Of a DNA stretch of 64,000 nt, positions 15,856 through 25,532 are shown piece by piece. The position numbers were made by a program, and so were the translations under genes. The notes under the pieces are model-generated. The model saw nothing but the letters and a program-made list of their open reading frames with translations. It searched no databases and was not told the origin of the DNA. This DNA is from Acidobacteriaceae bacterium (GTDB lineage Bacteria; Acidobacteriota; Terriglobia; Terriglobales; Acidobacteriaceae), in the NCBI GenBank assembly GCA_027307045.1, contig DAHUXR010000004.1:28259-92258 (forward strand), read 5' to 3'. The number at the start of each line of letters is the position of its first letter. Positions within the stretch are counted from its first letter, which is position 1.

Positions 15856-18414
15856 ATGACGTCTACCGGAAAAAAAATCGTTGCTGTTGTGCTGGTAGTC
15901 CTGGCGCTGTGCATCTTCCTGCCTCCCAACATTAACGGGGCACGTTTCAGCAACAGGCTGGCCTCAACTTTGAGCGCCGCGCTGGGAAGGGAAGTGAAGA
16001 TTGGGTCAGTTAAATACCGTCTGTTTCCGCGTCCCGGATTTGATCTCTACGACTTTAAGGTGATGGACGATCCTGCTTTCGGCGCGGAACCGTTGCTTTT
16101 TTGCGGAAAAGTTACGGCCGACCTGCGTCTGACTTCTTTGTGGCAGGGCCGGCTGGAAATCGCGAATCTTAAGCTGACCGATGACGTTGCTCCGCCCAGC
16201 CTGAACCTTGTTTACGCTCGCGACCATTGGAATTTGGAGTCACTGCTGCTGCGGGTAGAGCAAGTGCCTACCGCGCCGACGGCGAAACGCAGGGCGGAGC
16301 AGCGCTCGCGCTTTCCTTATATTGAAGCCAGCGGTGGCCGGATCAATCTGAAACTTGGCCAGGAGAAAAAGCCTTACGCGCTGACCAATACCGACTTTGC
16401 CTTCTGGCTAGCCTCCGAAGATACGTGGCACATACGACTGGAAGGTCATCCTGTCCGTACTGATATGAACCTGAACGATACGGGCACGGTCCGCGTGGAC
16501 GGCGATGTAAAACGCTCCGCCAACCTTCGTGACATGCCGGTAAAGCTGCAGGTTTCATGGGCAAAATCGCAACTGGGGCAATTTTCCAGTCTGGTCATGG
16601 GGCAGGACAAAGGATGGCGCGGTGCATTGGATGCAACCGCCGAAGTTGCCGGTACGCTTGCGGATTTGCACATTAGCGCTACGGCTGACTTGGATAGCTT
16701 CCGCCGTTTCGATATCAATCGCAACGCCATGCCGCGCATACGCACTCGCTGCCTGGGCGACTACACCAAAGGAAGTCTTGGGCTTAAATGCGACACGCCT
16801 CTGGGCATCGGCGGACTTTTGATAACGGCCCATTTTACGCCCAGCGCGCAGAACTACGATCTATCGTTGGTGGCGAATCGTGTGCCTCTTTCGCTTCTGG
16901 CGGCGGTTGCACGCCAGGCGCGCCGGTCCCTGCCCGATGACTTCACCGCCAGCGGCGATCTAAATGCCGCGTTTGGTTTCCACTGGCACGCGGGTGTTCG
17001 CGATTTTCATGGAACGGGCATGAGCACGCCGTTCCTGCTACAGGCTGCGGCTGGCGATAAACCATTTCCGGTGAGCGCCGTTAGGTTCCACGTTGGGGCG
17101 GGCGATACGCCAGCCGCACTGGTAGTTAAAAAGAAAAAAACGAGTACCCCGGCGCAACCGGCACCAGCGGTTGCTCCCAGCGCAGCTTATGATTCGGACT
17201 CGCTCACCGTTGATGCGTTCTCAGTGCAAATGGGCCCATCCACCACGCTGGAAGTGCAAGGAAGCCTGGATAGCAAGGGCTATTTTGTGAGTGCCAAGGG
17301 TATGGTGCCAATGGAAAGACTTTTGGCGTTCGGCCACACCACTGGGTTCCATTCACAAATTTCAAATACAACCGCTTCGGCGTTGGTGAATTTAAACGTA
17401 AGTGGTCCATGGGCAAACTTCGCCGCGCCAAAACTTCACGGCACGGCTCACCTGCAAAATCTGGCGGTATGGATTCCAGGCGTGAAAGACCGGGTCGTGA
17501 TGTCGGAGGCCGACGCGCAAATTACCGATACGGCGTTAGTGCTCAGCAAAATCAATGGCCAGTTCGAGCATAGTCCAATTGCATTCACCGGCTTGGTGAG
17601 CAGCCCGCTAAACTGCACCGGCAATGCTCCTTGTCCTCTCCAGTTTGATCTGCATCTGGATTCGCTGGCTATACCCGATATCGCCGACTTGCTGGGATTT
17701 TCGGATAAGGGATGGAGTCTGCCATTCCTTTCTGGATCAGAGAATAAGCTGCCGGATTTTCGGGCCGAAGGCAGTATCGCGGTAGGTGAATTGAATATTG
17801 CCAATATGCCTTTGGAAAAATTTGCCGCGCATCTTGAACTAGGCGATCACGCGCTTATAGTAAATCGCGTGACTGCCAGGGTGGGCGGCGGAACGACGCA
17901 AGGCGACTGGAAGATTGACTGGAGCGGCAGCCAGCCGCGCTATACCGGAAGTGGTTCCCTGGAAGGCGTAACGCTGGAGCGAGTGAGCCCGCAGAATACT
18001 GTGGCTGGTCAGGTAGCGCAGTGGATTGCAGGCAGGGCCCAGGTAAGTTATTCAGCCCACTTTGAAGGCAAGACGCCTCAGGAAATGGCAACAAGTGCGG
18101 GCGGCCGGGTGGAATTTCAAGTAAGCAATGGAACATCAAGAGCGTTGGCGCTTGATGCGGGCAGACCCCTCAGGTTCAACGGCGCCCAGGGCGCCCTGGA
18201 AATCGATAAGCAAGCCATAAAAATCCTGCCAAGCAAATTTAGGGCAGAGAACCGCATCTATCAATTGAGTGGGACTATGTCTCTGGCCAACAAGCAGGCA
18301 AAGCTGAAGGTGAGCACCACCGGTACTCAGTGGGAAATCACTGGGACTCTGGAAAAGCCTGAAATTACGCCTCAACCGTTGACCGCGCAGGCGGCTCCCG
18401 CGCACGCTAAATGA
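15856..18414 (+). CDS. AsmA-family large envelope protein
   Basis: 852 residues from the ATG at 15856. The frame is open back to 15823, but that part overlaps the lepB end and lacks a signal. One N-terminal transmembrane helix (IVAVVLVVLALCIFLPP) is followed directly by the AsmA signature, seen at SALGREVKIGSVKYRLFPRPGFDL (quoted here in part) and VTADLRLTSLWQGRLEIANLKL. The rest is long beta-rich repeats ending in the AsmA C-terminal type segment (GSLEGVTLERVSPQ...GRAQVSYSAHFEGKTPQEMATSAGGRVEF). AsmA-like proteins form periplasmic bridges moving phospholipid between membranes or tune outer-membrane assembly. It is translationally coupled to the next gene (ATGA). Confidence 0.88.
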   Translation: MTSTGKKIVAVVLVVLALCIFLPPNINGARFSNRLASTLSAALGREVKIGSVKYRLFPRPGFDLYDFKVMDDPAFGAEPLLFCGKVTADLRLTSLWQGRLEIANLKLTDDVAPPSLNLVYARDHWNLESLLLRVEQVPTAPTAKRRAEQRSRFPYIEASGGRINLKLGQEKKPYALTNTDFAFWLASEDTWHIRLEGHPVRTDMNLNDTGTVRVDGDVKRSANLRDMPVKLQVSWAKSQLGQFSSLVMGQDKGWRGALDATAEVAGTLADLHISATADLDSFRRFDINRNAMPRIRTRCLGDYTKGSLGLKCDTPLGIGGLLITAHFTPSAQNYDLSLVANRVPLSLLAAVARQARRSLPDDFTASGDLNAAFGFHWHAGVRDFHGTGMSTPFLLQAAAGDKPFPVSAVRFHVGAGDTPAALVVKKKKTSTPAQPAPAVAPSAAYDSDSLTVDAFSVQMGPSTTLEVQGSLDSKGYFVSAKGMVPMERLLAFGHTTGFHSQISNTTASALVNLNVSGPWANFAAPKLHGTAHLQNLAVWIPGVKDRVVMSEADAQITDTALVLSKINGQFEHSPIAFTGLVSSPLNCTGNAPCPLQFDLHLDSLAIPDIADLLGFSDKGWSLPFLSGSENKLPDFRAEGSIAVGELNIANMPLEKFAAHLELGDHALIVNRVTARVGGGTTQGDWKIDWSGSQPRYTGSGSLEGVTLERVSPQNTVAGQVAQWIAGRAQVSYSAHFEGKTPQEMATSAGGRVEFQVSNGTSRALALDAGRPLRFNGAQGALEIDKQAIKILPSKFRAENRIYQLSGTMSLANKQAKLKVSTTGTQWEITGTLEKPEITPQPLTAQAAPAHAK

Positions 18415-19073
18415 TCTCTAGAATCGTTCTAACAATATTGCTGGTGGCGAGCGTAATTTTTATCGTCCAGGAAGGGCCTGCCTCGGTGCAGCAGGCATCT
18501 TCTGGGTCTAAGCCGGCTACTTCCCAGCAACCTTCTACGCATTCGCCCGGTTCACAGCATACTGCCGGGCACCGGCTGGCCGACAGCCTGCAAACGAAGC
18601 TGGATCATATCCAGCAGAATGGCGAGCAAGAGCACCCGGATCAAGCCCCTACCGTGATGACCGAAGACGAGGTCAATGATTACATTGCCGCGGGACGGAT
18701 TGTGCTTCCACAGGGCGTGAAGAAGCTGAAGTTGGAAGGTCGCAGCGGAGTTGTGACGGCATTTCTGAATGTTGACTTCGATGAAATCCGGGCAGGACAA
18801 AATTCGTCCAATCCCATGCTCTCACTGTTCAGCGGTCAGCATGACGTTCGAGTTGAGGCTGACGCATCCGGCAGCGGACGCGAAGGACGCGTGCACGTAC
18901 GGGAAGTGGATATTGATGGATTCAGCGTGCCGCGGATGGCGCTGGAATATTTTGTCAATAAATACATCACGCCCAAATATCCCAATGTGGGTATTGATTC
19001 CCAGTTCCAATTGCCGAACAAGATTGACATGGCGACTGTCGGCTACCACAAGGTCACGGTCACGCAGAAATAA
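18411..19073 (+). CDS. Exported protein of unknown function, last gene of the rnc-lepB-asmA operon
   Basis: 220 residues with a signal peptide/anchor (MISRIVLTILLVASVIFIVQ), a Ser/Gln/Thr-rich linker to ~residue 55, then a compact domain with the blocks VMTEDEVNDYIAAGRIVLPQ, KLKLEGRSGVVTAFLNVDFDE, VHVREVDIDGFSVPRMALEYF and NKYITPKYPNVGI. The pattern resembles small lipid-binding-like beta proteins such as DUF2993/LmeA, but I do not claim membership. ATGA overlap with the AsmA gene suggests a joint role in the envelope. Confidence 0.75.
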   Translation: MISRIVLTILLVASVIFIVQEGPASVQQASSGSKPATSQQPSTHSPGSQHTAGHRLADSLQTKLDHIQQNGEQEHPDQAPTVMTEDEVNDYIAAGRIVLPQGVKKLKLEGRSGVVTAFLNVDFDEIRAGQNSSNPMLSLFSGQHDVRVEADASGSGREGRVHVREVDIDGFSVPRMALEYFVNKYITPKYPNVGIDSQFQLPNKIDMATVGYHKVTVTQK

Positions 19074-19187
19074 GCTCACTCCACACGTCAATTGTGAACG
19101 ATTCAGCCGGAGCAAAAATCGAGTCCCTTCTGCGACGTGCAATTGACGACGTGCGTTTTTGGCGCAGGCTATTCTAAAATAACCACC

Positions 19188-19556
19188 ATGCTTAAACACA
19201 TCCGTTGGAATGATGTCGAACTGGAACAGTTAAATCCTCTGCTGGACCGCCAGATGATCACGGGCGAGAACCTGATGCTGGCCCGGGTCCTGTTAAAGAA
19301 AGGCTGCGTGGTGCCGGAGCATAGCCATTTGAATGAGCAGCTCACTTATATTGTGGAAGGCGCGCTGAAGTTCTGGATTGACGGCAAGGAAATTATTGTC
19401 AGGACAGGCGAAGTGCTTTGCATTCCTCCGCACATGCCGCACAAAGCTGAAGCGATAGAAGACACAGTCGATCTGGACGTTTTCTATCCGCCGCGCCAGG
19501 ACTGGTTGAACAAGTCAGACGCGTATCTGCGGAACGCCGAGCCGGCTGCAAGGTAG
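19188..19556 (+). CDS. Single-domain cupin protein
   Basis: 122 residues, almost entirely a cupin beta-barrel. Cupin motif 1 is PEHSHLNEQLTYIVEGALKF (metal-ligand His, His, Glu) and motif 2 is GEVLCIPPHMPHKAEAIED (His). The metal site looks complete, so it may be an isomerase, dioxygenase or small-ligand sensor; the family does not tell which. The start at 19188 was chosen because the protein then begins directly at the fold. The frame extends to 19137 without support. TAAAAT ends seven bases before the ATG, compatible with a leaderless transcript. Confidence 0.87.
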   Translation: MLKHIRWNDVELEQLNPLLDRQMITGENLMLARVLLKKGCVVPEHSHLNEQLTYIVEGALKFWIDGKEIIVRTGEVLCIPPHMPHKAEAIEDTVDLDVFYPPRQDWLNKSDAYLRNAEPAAR

Positions 19557-20218
19557 CCAGCCGTGAGCCTTTGGGTCCGCTGACTTGATGGGCGTAGCTG
19601 AGAAAACTATAGGGAGGCCGGTTGGAGAAAGACACCAGCCTCCCCGGTGGTGGATTAACTGCGTCAAACGCAGTTCAAGCTGAAAACAGCAACGCGCACC
19701 CGAGATCAAGTGGTCTCGCAACGCGGGATCACTCCCGATCGCGACAACCCTTAATCTTCGTTACGCCGACGCTTCTGGGGGAGGAAAAAGCTGTCCTTGC
19801 CAAATGCGCCGCAGTCGTGTTGTGTTGCCGTCTTCTGTCCCTGGTTGATCGCTGCGCCGGTCGAGCGGGCCAGCGCCTGCAATGCTGAGCAGCGAACTAT
19901 TTCCACACCCGATTAGCGGGATCGTGATGTCGAACCAGAACGCCGCCCCGTCCCCTGGGCACACTCCAACCACCACACCACTCCGTGCACTAAGCCTTCA
20001 TCCTTGTCACAGCACGGGCTTATACTTCATTACCGGAATTTCAAATGGCGGCTTGCGGATAAGGGCTTTTTCATTTCAACAGCAACGATTTAAGGGCGGA
20101 TTAGTGTTTGATTAAAGTTTCTCATCGGGTTTTTGCAGAATATGGGCAGCGTAATCCTAAGAAGTGGAACGTAAGGACGATCAACGCGAGTCCTCTGAGG
20201 AAAGGCTCACGAGTGAGA
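19557..20218. other. Gene-free stretch with several inverted repeats
   Basis: About 660 bases between the cupin gene and the convergent MutS-like gene. I see no ORF with coding character. It contains GGGAGGC/GCCTCCC (19612-19618 and 19638-19644) and a tight hairpin AACTGCGT-CAA-ACGCAGTT (19657-19675). These could be a terminator for the cupin gene or part of a small RNA, but neither has a clear T-run. Confidence 0.5.
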
Positions 20219-22114
20219 CTATGAAACGTCTAGCCCGATAGATTTCATTAGTTCTATGCCGTTGCTGGTGGTAACCACTCCGGGGCGCAGTTGATAGTCG
20301 AAAGAAAGCCTGTCATCTTCAAAGCGTTCCTGAAAATGAACATTGCGCATATGTGCAGGAAAAACTTGCTCCAGCGAAGCGAGGGCCAGGTCGTGGGTCG
20401 TGATAAGACCGATAGCGCTGTTGCGAACCAGCGTGCGCAGCACGCCTTCTGTACCAACGCGCCGATCGTGCGAGTTGGTGCCCTGCAAGACTTCATCGAG
20501 CAAAAACAATGCCGGCTGTGTGGATGAAAGGTCCACGACCTGGCGGAGCCTTTTGATTTCCGCATAGAAATGAGAGATGCCTTTCTGCAGCGAGTCAGAG
20601 ACACGCATGGAAGCGCCAACCGCCACGCGCGAAAGCCGCAAGCGGGTCGCGCGCACAGGCGCGCCCATCATTGCCAGGACCGCATTGATGCCGACCACGC
20701 GCAAATATGTGCTCTTGCCGGACATGTTGGATCCGCTCACCAAAAGCACCTCGCTGTTTCCTCCCAGCCGGACGTCATTGCGCACGCATTTGTTATCGGG
20801 CAATAAAGGATGGCCAAGAGAATCGCCCTGGAAGCAGATTTCATCCTCAGGAGGCGCGAACTCGGGAAACGGGTCTTGAGGATGTTCGAAAGAATAAGCT
20901 GCAATTGAAACAAGCGTCTCGATTTCTCCCACGACCTCCAGCCATGCCTTTATGCCGGCGCCGTGCGTGCGACGCCATCGCTCCAGCGCAAAAGCAATTT
21001 GCATCGAGTAAAGCAGAGGGATATCAAAGATGCGCACGAACCAGTTGTGGCGCGAGTCATCCAGATCAGCCAGAGTGTCAAGGCGTGCGATACACAGGGA
21101 AGGTGGCAAACCATGGGTAAGAAGTCGCGCATGCAGTTCCTGAAGCATGGGAGATCCAAACTTCTCGGTTTCGATACGACTCAGCAGCAATGCCAGCGAA
21201 TCGAGATCCTTGTGGGTGTCGCCCACGCCGGCAAAGATTTTTTCCAGACGATGGCGGGCGCGCGAGGTAATGATGCCATTGATCAGCAGAAGAATAATAA
21301 AAGGCGTCCACATCACCATGAAGCCGAAGACCAGAGCAGCCATGCAGAGAACAGCCAGACCCAACGCCCACCAGCGGCCATCTTGCAAGCCGCTTTCTTC
21401 CTGCGCCCAGGCGATCAACGCTTCCGGCTTGGCTGCGATGCGCTCGCTTTCACCGCTTACCGCAAGATTTTCCCGAAAATCAAGCCGTGACTTCAATTCG
21501 GCGACCGCGGCTTGCCGCTCCTGGATTTCCTGAACATCGGCATGATTCAGCAGCCAGCGTGCCAGGCATTGTTTGCCCATGTTAGTGCGTGCTGTTGATA
21601 GCAACTGAAACAGGCTGCCTTCGCCAAGAATATCCAGGTCTTCGGCATAAAGATGCAGCGGGTCTTTGAATTCTTCACCTGCTGCACCGCTGCCGGCCCA
21701 GCGATCTTCCATCCGCGCAAGACCGCGGCCATAAACAGAAACCGCTCGCTTCGCCATATTGAGCGCAGTCACTACGCGGCGGTGTGCGACGACGAGGACG
21801 ACGAATAGAACGATGGGAACTAGAAGCCAATAAAGAGATGGAGAGCCAGTTTTGCCGGTGATCCAGCACTGGACCAGTATCGCGACAAAAAGGACGATGC
21901 GTGCGTTGCCGAGCCAAAGATGCTTGCGCTGAAGCTGGGCAGCTTGTATTTCACGGGCCTTAACGCGACTTGAATATTCCAGGTGAGGGATAGAATCCCC
22001 CACGGTCGCGGCAGGCGATGTAACTTCGGGCTCGGCGATGCGGTCATTCACCACATACCATTCTGGCTGGAGCGCGAGGCAAATGCAAAAAGCGATGGGG
22101 GCGCGGCCGAGCAA
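20219..22114 (-). CDS. Membrane-anchored MutS-family ATPase
   Basis: 631 residues. The C-terminal third is a MutS ATPase: Walker A GSNMSGKST at 461-469, the conserved GASMRVSDSLQKGISHFYAEI region, Walker B LFLLDE (~536-541) with EVLQGTNSHDR, and the TTHD switch. There is no mismatch-recognition domain with the F-x-E motif. Instead there are four predicted transmembrane segments in two pairs, ~72-110 and ~248-281, with a reduced lever region between. Membrane MutS relatives exist but their role is not established; it should not be called the repair MutS. Divergent from the Mn-catalase gene. Confidence 0.88.
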   Translation of the reverse strand: MLGRAPIAFCICLALQPEWYVVNDRIAEPEVTSPAATVGDSIPHLEYSSRVKAREIQAAQLQRKHLWLGNARIVLFVAILVQCWITGKTGSPSLYWLLVPIVLFVVLVVAHRRVVTALNMAKRAVSVYGRGLARMEDRWAGSGAAGEEFKDPLHLYAEDLDILGEGSLFQLLSTARTNMGKQCLARWLLNHADVQEIQERQAAVAELKSRLDFRENLAVSGESERIAAKPEALIAWAQEESGLQDGRWWALGLAVLCMAALVFGFMVMWTPFIILLLINGIITSRARHRLEKIFAGVGDTHKDLDSLALLLSRIETEKFGSPMLQELHARLLTHGLPPSLCIARLDTLADLDDSRHNWFVRIFDIPLLYSMQIAFALERWRRTHGAGIKAWLEVVGEIETLVSIAAYSFEHPQDPFPEFAPPEDEICFQGDSLGHPLLPDNKCVRNDVRLGGNSEVLLVSGSNMSGKSTYLRVVGINAVLAMMGAPVRATRLRLSRVAVGASMRVSDSLQKGISHFYAEIKRLRQVVDLSSTQPALFLLDEVLQGTNSHDRRVGTEGVLRTLVRNSAIGLITTHDLALASLEQVFPAHMRNVHFQERFEDDRLSFDYQLRPGVVTTSNGIELMKSIGLDVS

Positions 22115-22264
22115 TCCGCTAAAAGTCGAGGAGGCCTCTCTCTAGCGAATCCGCAACTGAGAGCAAAGCAATCTAAATTTCCATGCTGGTTGCGGTGCTT
22201 TGGATTCATGCATCCCATGAGTTGAAAGCCAAAAAATTCATCCGAAAAAAGAGGCGCATTTTCT

Positions 22265-23134
22265 ATGTACCACCACGTAAAAAAATTGATGTACACAGTG
22301 CAGGTCGGAACGCCAGACCCGCGATTCGGCAACATGCTGCTGGAACAATTTGGCGGGGCCAACGGGGAACTCGCTGCGGCCATGCAATATTCCATTCAAG
22401 GCTTTAACTGCGAAGATCCCGGATGCAAAGATTTACTCATGGACATAGGAACCGAGGAGCTCAGCCACCTGGAAGTGGTGGGCGCCCTTATTCGCATGCA
22501 CCTGAAACCGATGAAGACCGACCGGGCGGCTGCAGAGGCAGATCCTCTGGTGGCAATTGCCGGCGGCGGTGGCGTAAGCCTGGTCAATTCCGTGGGCGAT
22601 GCCTGGACTGCGGATTATCTGAAAATTACCGGCGACCTGGCTGTGGATCTCCGCAGCAACATTGCCGCTGAGGCGCGGGCCAAGATCGTCTATGAACGCC
22701 TGATCTCCTTCACGGACGACAAAGGCTCGAAGCAGGCGTTGCAATTCCTGATGACGCGCGAGATCACGCATATGCGCGCGTTTACTGCTGCACTGGAAAG
22801 CATGGAGAAGCCTCGTTTCTCGATCGGCATCATCAAGCCCACGCCGGGCCTGGTAGACCAGTATTTCAATGCGTCAACCGGCGAGAGCGATACTAGCGAA
22901 AACGGCGGGAGCGAGAATCGCAAGAACGAAACGTTAGGCGGAGAGCCCTGGACACATAATAGCGGCCTGCAACTGGTGGATTCGGAGATCGAGGGCGGTG
23001 AAGGGCTGGATATCACTCCGTATGATCCGCAACCTGGAACGGAGGTAACGTCGAAAAAGGATTCGACGCCCGTAGGTGAAGATGTCGGCGAGCGCAAAGT
23101 TAAAACGCCTGGAAAAAAACTGAAGGCGAGTTAA
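22265..23134 (+). CDS. Manganese (non-haem) catalase
   Basis: 289 residues. It dismutates hydrogen peroxide with a dimanganese centre. Ligand residues match the Lactobacillus/Thermus enzymes: Glu35 (GANGELAAAM), Glu65 and His68 (GTEELSHLEV), a Glu in AAEARAKIVYERL and a His in REITHMRAF. The catalytic four-helix bundle covers ~20-185. The remaining ~100 residues are an acidic, Ser/Asn/Gly-rich tail ending in a Lys-rich stretch (KVKTPGKKLKAS). The enzyme is cytosolic and lacks a signal peptide. It is divergent from the MutS-like gene with 150 bases between them. Confidence 0.94.
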   Translation: MYHHVKKLMYTVQVGTPDPRFGNMLLEQFGGANGELAAAMQYSIQGFNCEDPGCKDLLMDIGTEELSHLEVVGALIRMHLKPMKTDRAAAEADPLVAIAGGGGVSLVNSVGDAWTADYLKITGDLAVDLRSNIAAEARAKIVYERLISFTDDKGSKQALQFLMTREITHMRAFTAALESMEKPRFSIGIIKPTPGLVDQYFNASTGESDTSENGGSENRKNETLGGEPWTHNSGLQLVDSEIEGGEGLDITPYDPQPGTEVTSKKDSTPVGEDVGERKVKTPGKKLKAS

Positions 23135-23200
23135 CCTTCATTTATCCTGAGCACTTTTCCCCCCAACAGGAGTCGCGCTTGCTGGGGGGAATCCCAAGCG

Positions 23201-25372
23201 TTACCAAACCCTGCACGCATTCGCCGGAGCCATGGGCTGGCCCGGCTTGCAACCGAAAGCTTTCTGAAACTCCGGCATGTTGCGCAGTACTCCGTTCACA
23301 CGCCACTTGCCTGGCGAATGCGAATCCACGCGGACCAGCATTCTCGCTAGTTCCGGGGTGGTGTTCTGGCACCAGACGCGGCCAAAGCTCAGAAAGAAGC
23401 GCTGATCGGGCGTGTAGCCTTCAATCTTTCTGTCAGGATCTTCTTTGGCTTGCGCCATGAGGTCATGCAGCGCCATCAGAGCGATGCGCGCGCCGCCGTT
23501 GTCCGCGGTATTTTCACCCAGGGTCAGCCGGCCATTTAATTTGAGGTCGTCTACAGCGGTGAAGGAGCTGTATTCATCGGCCACGCAGCTTACGCGTTGT
23601 TCAAATTCCTTACCGTCTTCAGCGGTCCACCAATCGCGGAGATTTCCTTTAGGATCGAACTTGCGGCCCTGGTCGTCAAAGCCGTGAGTAAGTTCGTGGC
23701 CGATCACCAGTCCAATGCCGCCCATGTTGACAGCGTCATCTAATGTGCGATCAAAAAATGGCGGCTGGAGAATGCCGGCAGGAAAGACAATTTCATTGTG
23801 GCTTCCGCTGTAATAGGCGTTCACTGTGGGCGGAGTCATTGTCCATTCCAACTTGTCCACCGGCTTGCCGATCTTCTGTAATTGCCGGTTGGACTCAAAT
23901 TCGCTGGCGCGGTAAAGATTGCCGATCATGTCCCCGCGAACGATCTTTAGTTTGCTGTAATCGCGCCACTTGTCGGGATAGCCGATCTTGTTGCGGATGG
24001 CGGCCAGCTTGATCAGCGCTTCTTTCTTGGTGGTTTCTGTCATCCACGGGAGAGTGGTAATGTCACCCTTCAGTGAGTGTTCCAGCGCGTCCACCATCTT
24101 AAGCATGCGGGCCTTTCCTTCCGCGCCAAAAGTGGCATCCACATAAGGCTGGCCCAGGGCTTCACCCAAAGCGTTGTCCGTGGCATTTATGCAGCGCTTC
24201 CAGCGCACCGGCAATTCTTTTTGTCCGGTGATGGCCTGCTGGAACTTAAAATCTTCCTGCACAAAATCATCTGAAAGCCAGCCAGCGGCATGGTTCACCA
24301 TCTGCCATGTCATGTAGGTTTTCCAGGCGTCCAGCGGAGTGGAGTCAATTACCACGTTTACTGCCTTAAAATATTCGGGATTGCCGACATTCAATTCAGC
24401 AAAAGATGGCGCGCCACTGGCTGCGAAATAACGGTCAAGATGGAAATTTGGGGCAAAGGATTCAGCCTGCGCGACTGACATTTTGTGATCGCGATTTTTA
24501 GGGTCGCGACGCAGCGTGCGCTCCATGAAGGCTTTGGCCAGATCAGTTTCAATCTTCAGGACAGTTTCGGCGCTTTGGGCGGCTTGCGCAGACGGCTGCC
24601 CAAGCAATACGAAGTCTTTCGTCATGTGATCGACAAACGCCTTGCGGATGGCGACAGTTGGAGCATCGTCTTTAAGGTAATAATCGCGGTCCGGCAGTGA
24701 CAGGCCGCTCTGGTCAATAGCGGCAATCGTCTGGTCAGCGTTGTGCAGGTCAGGAGTGGAACCAAAACCCAGGAGCGGGTTAGGACCAATCAGTTGCTCA
24801 TGCGCCATCACTTCAATCATCTGGGTTTTGTCTTTAATGGCTGCAATGCGATCCAGCTCCGGTTTCAACGGCGTGGCGCCAGCTTTGTTCGCGGCGGCTT
24901 CATCCATGCACGAGGCGTAGAAGTCGCCGATTTTTTGCGTTACGGCATTGCGTCCCGGATCGTTTTGAGCTGCCGTTTCCAGGATTTGGCGCAGGACCAC
25001 CAGATTGTGTTCGTATACTTCGGCAAAGCTGAGCCAAATGGGCTGATCGCCGGGAATGGGATTATTTTTGAGCCAGTTCCCACAGGCATACTGGTAGAAA
25101 TCCACGCAGGGATCAACCGTCTTATCAATATTGGCGATATCGAATTTCGGCGCTGGATGCTCCGCCGCAGCGCTGCTGCTTGCCGTAACGGGATTGGCCT
25201 CTGGAGCCGTAGGGCCGGAATTCAGCGTCTTGGCGTTGCTGGCCTTTTTTGTGGACTTTAAGTCTGGCTTTTGTGGCGTAGGTTGTGGCGGTTGGGCCAG
25301 CGCCACGCCGACGGTAAGCAATAGCATTCCAACGAAGGACAAGACAGGCTTGTGAAGCAGGTATTTGCGCAT
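23201..25372 (-). CDS. M13-family (neprilysin/PepO-like) zinc metallopeptidase, secreted
   Basis: 723 residues. The zinc site is HELTHGFDDQGRKFD (HExxH) with the third ligand Glu in LGENTADNGG, and the C-terminus NACRVW is the standard M13 ending. The N-terminus has a signal peptide (LSFVGMLLLTVGVALAQ) and a Pro/Lys/Ala-rich linker before the domain at PCVDFYQYACGNWL. It probably cleaves peptides in the periplasm. The start at 25372 has a GAGGAG Shine-Dalgarno; upstream in-frame codons to 25480 are unsupported. Convergent with the catalase gene. Confidence 0.95.
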   Translation of the reverse strand: MRKYLLHKPVLSFVGMLLLTVGVALAQPPQPTPQKPDLKSTKKASNAKTLNSGPTAPEANPVTASSSAAAEHPAPKFDIANIDKTVDPCVDFYQYACGNWLKNNPIPGDQPIWLSFAEVYEHNLVVLRQILETAAQNDPGRNAVTQKIGDFYASCMDEAAANKAGATPLKPELDRIAAIKDKTQMIEVMAHEQLIGPNPLLGFGSTPDLHNADQTIAAIDQSGLSLPDRDYYLKDDAPTVAIRKAFVDHMTKDFVLLGQPSAQAAQSAETVLKIETDLAKAFMERTLRRDPKNRDHKMSVAQAESFAPNFHLDRYFAASGAPSFAELNVGNPEYFKAVNVVIDSTPLDAWKTYMTWQMVNHAAGWLSDDFVQEDFKFQQAITGQKELPVRWKRCINATDNALGEALGQPYVDATFGAEGKARMLKMVDALEHSLKGDITTLPWMTETTKKEALIKLAAIRNKIGYPDKWRDYSKLKIVRGDMIGNLYRASEFESNRQLQKIGKPVDKLEWTMTPPTVNAYYSGSHNEIVFPAGILQPPFFDRTLDDAVNMGGIGLVIGHELTHGFDDQGRKFDPKGNLRDWWTAEDGKEFEQRVSCVADEYSSFTAVDDLKLNGRLTLGENTADNGGARIALMALHDLMAQAKEDPDRKIEGYTPDQRFFLSFGRVWCQNTTPELARMLVRVDSHSPGKWRVNGVLRNMPEFQKAFGCKPGQPMAPANACRVW

Positions 25373-25532
25373 TCGAAATTTTCTCCTCAGCCAAAACGTG
25401 CCATTGTATAAGACGGACTGGGACGAAAGACGTTTGCATTCCGGCAAAGGGCTGGCCGATAGACCGCTACCACACTCCATCTCCCGCCTTAGTCTTTACC
25501 CCACGAACGCGATATGATGTGTCTTATCCTGC

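Noticed and set aside
19622..20115. Short ORFs in the 660-base gap after the cupin gene
   Set aside because: No Shine-Dalgarno, poor codon pattern and no recognisable protein features; inverted repeats run through them.
23159..23189. C6/G6 hairpin between the convergent catalase and peptidase genes
   Set aside because: The stem is mismatched inside and no T-run follows on either strand, so I do not call it a terminator.
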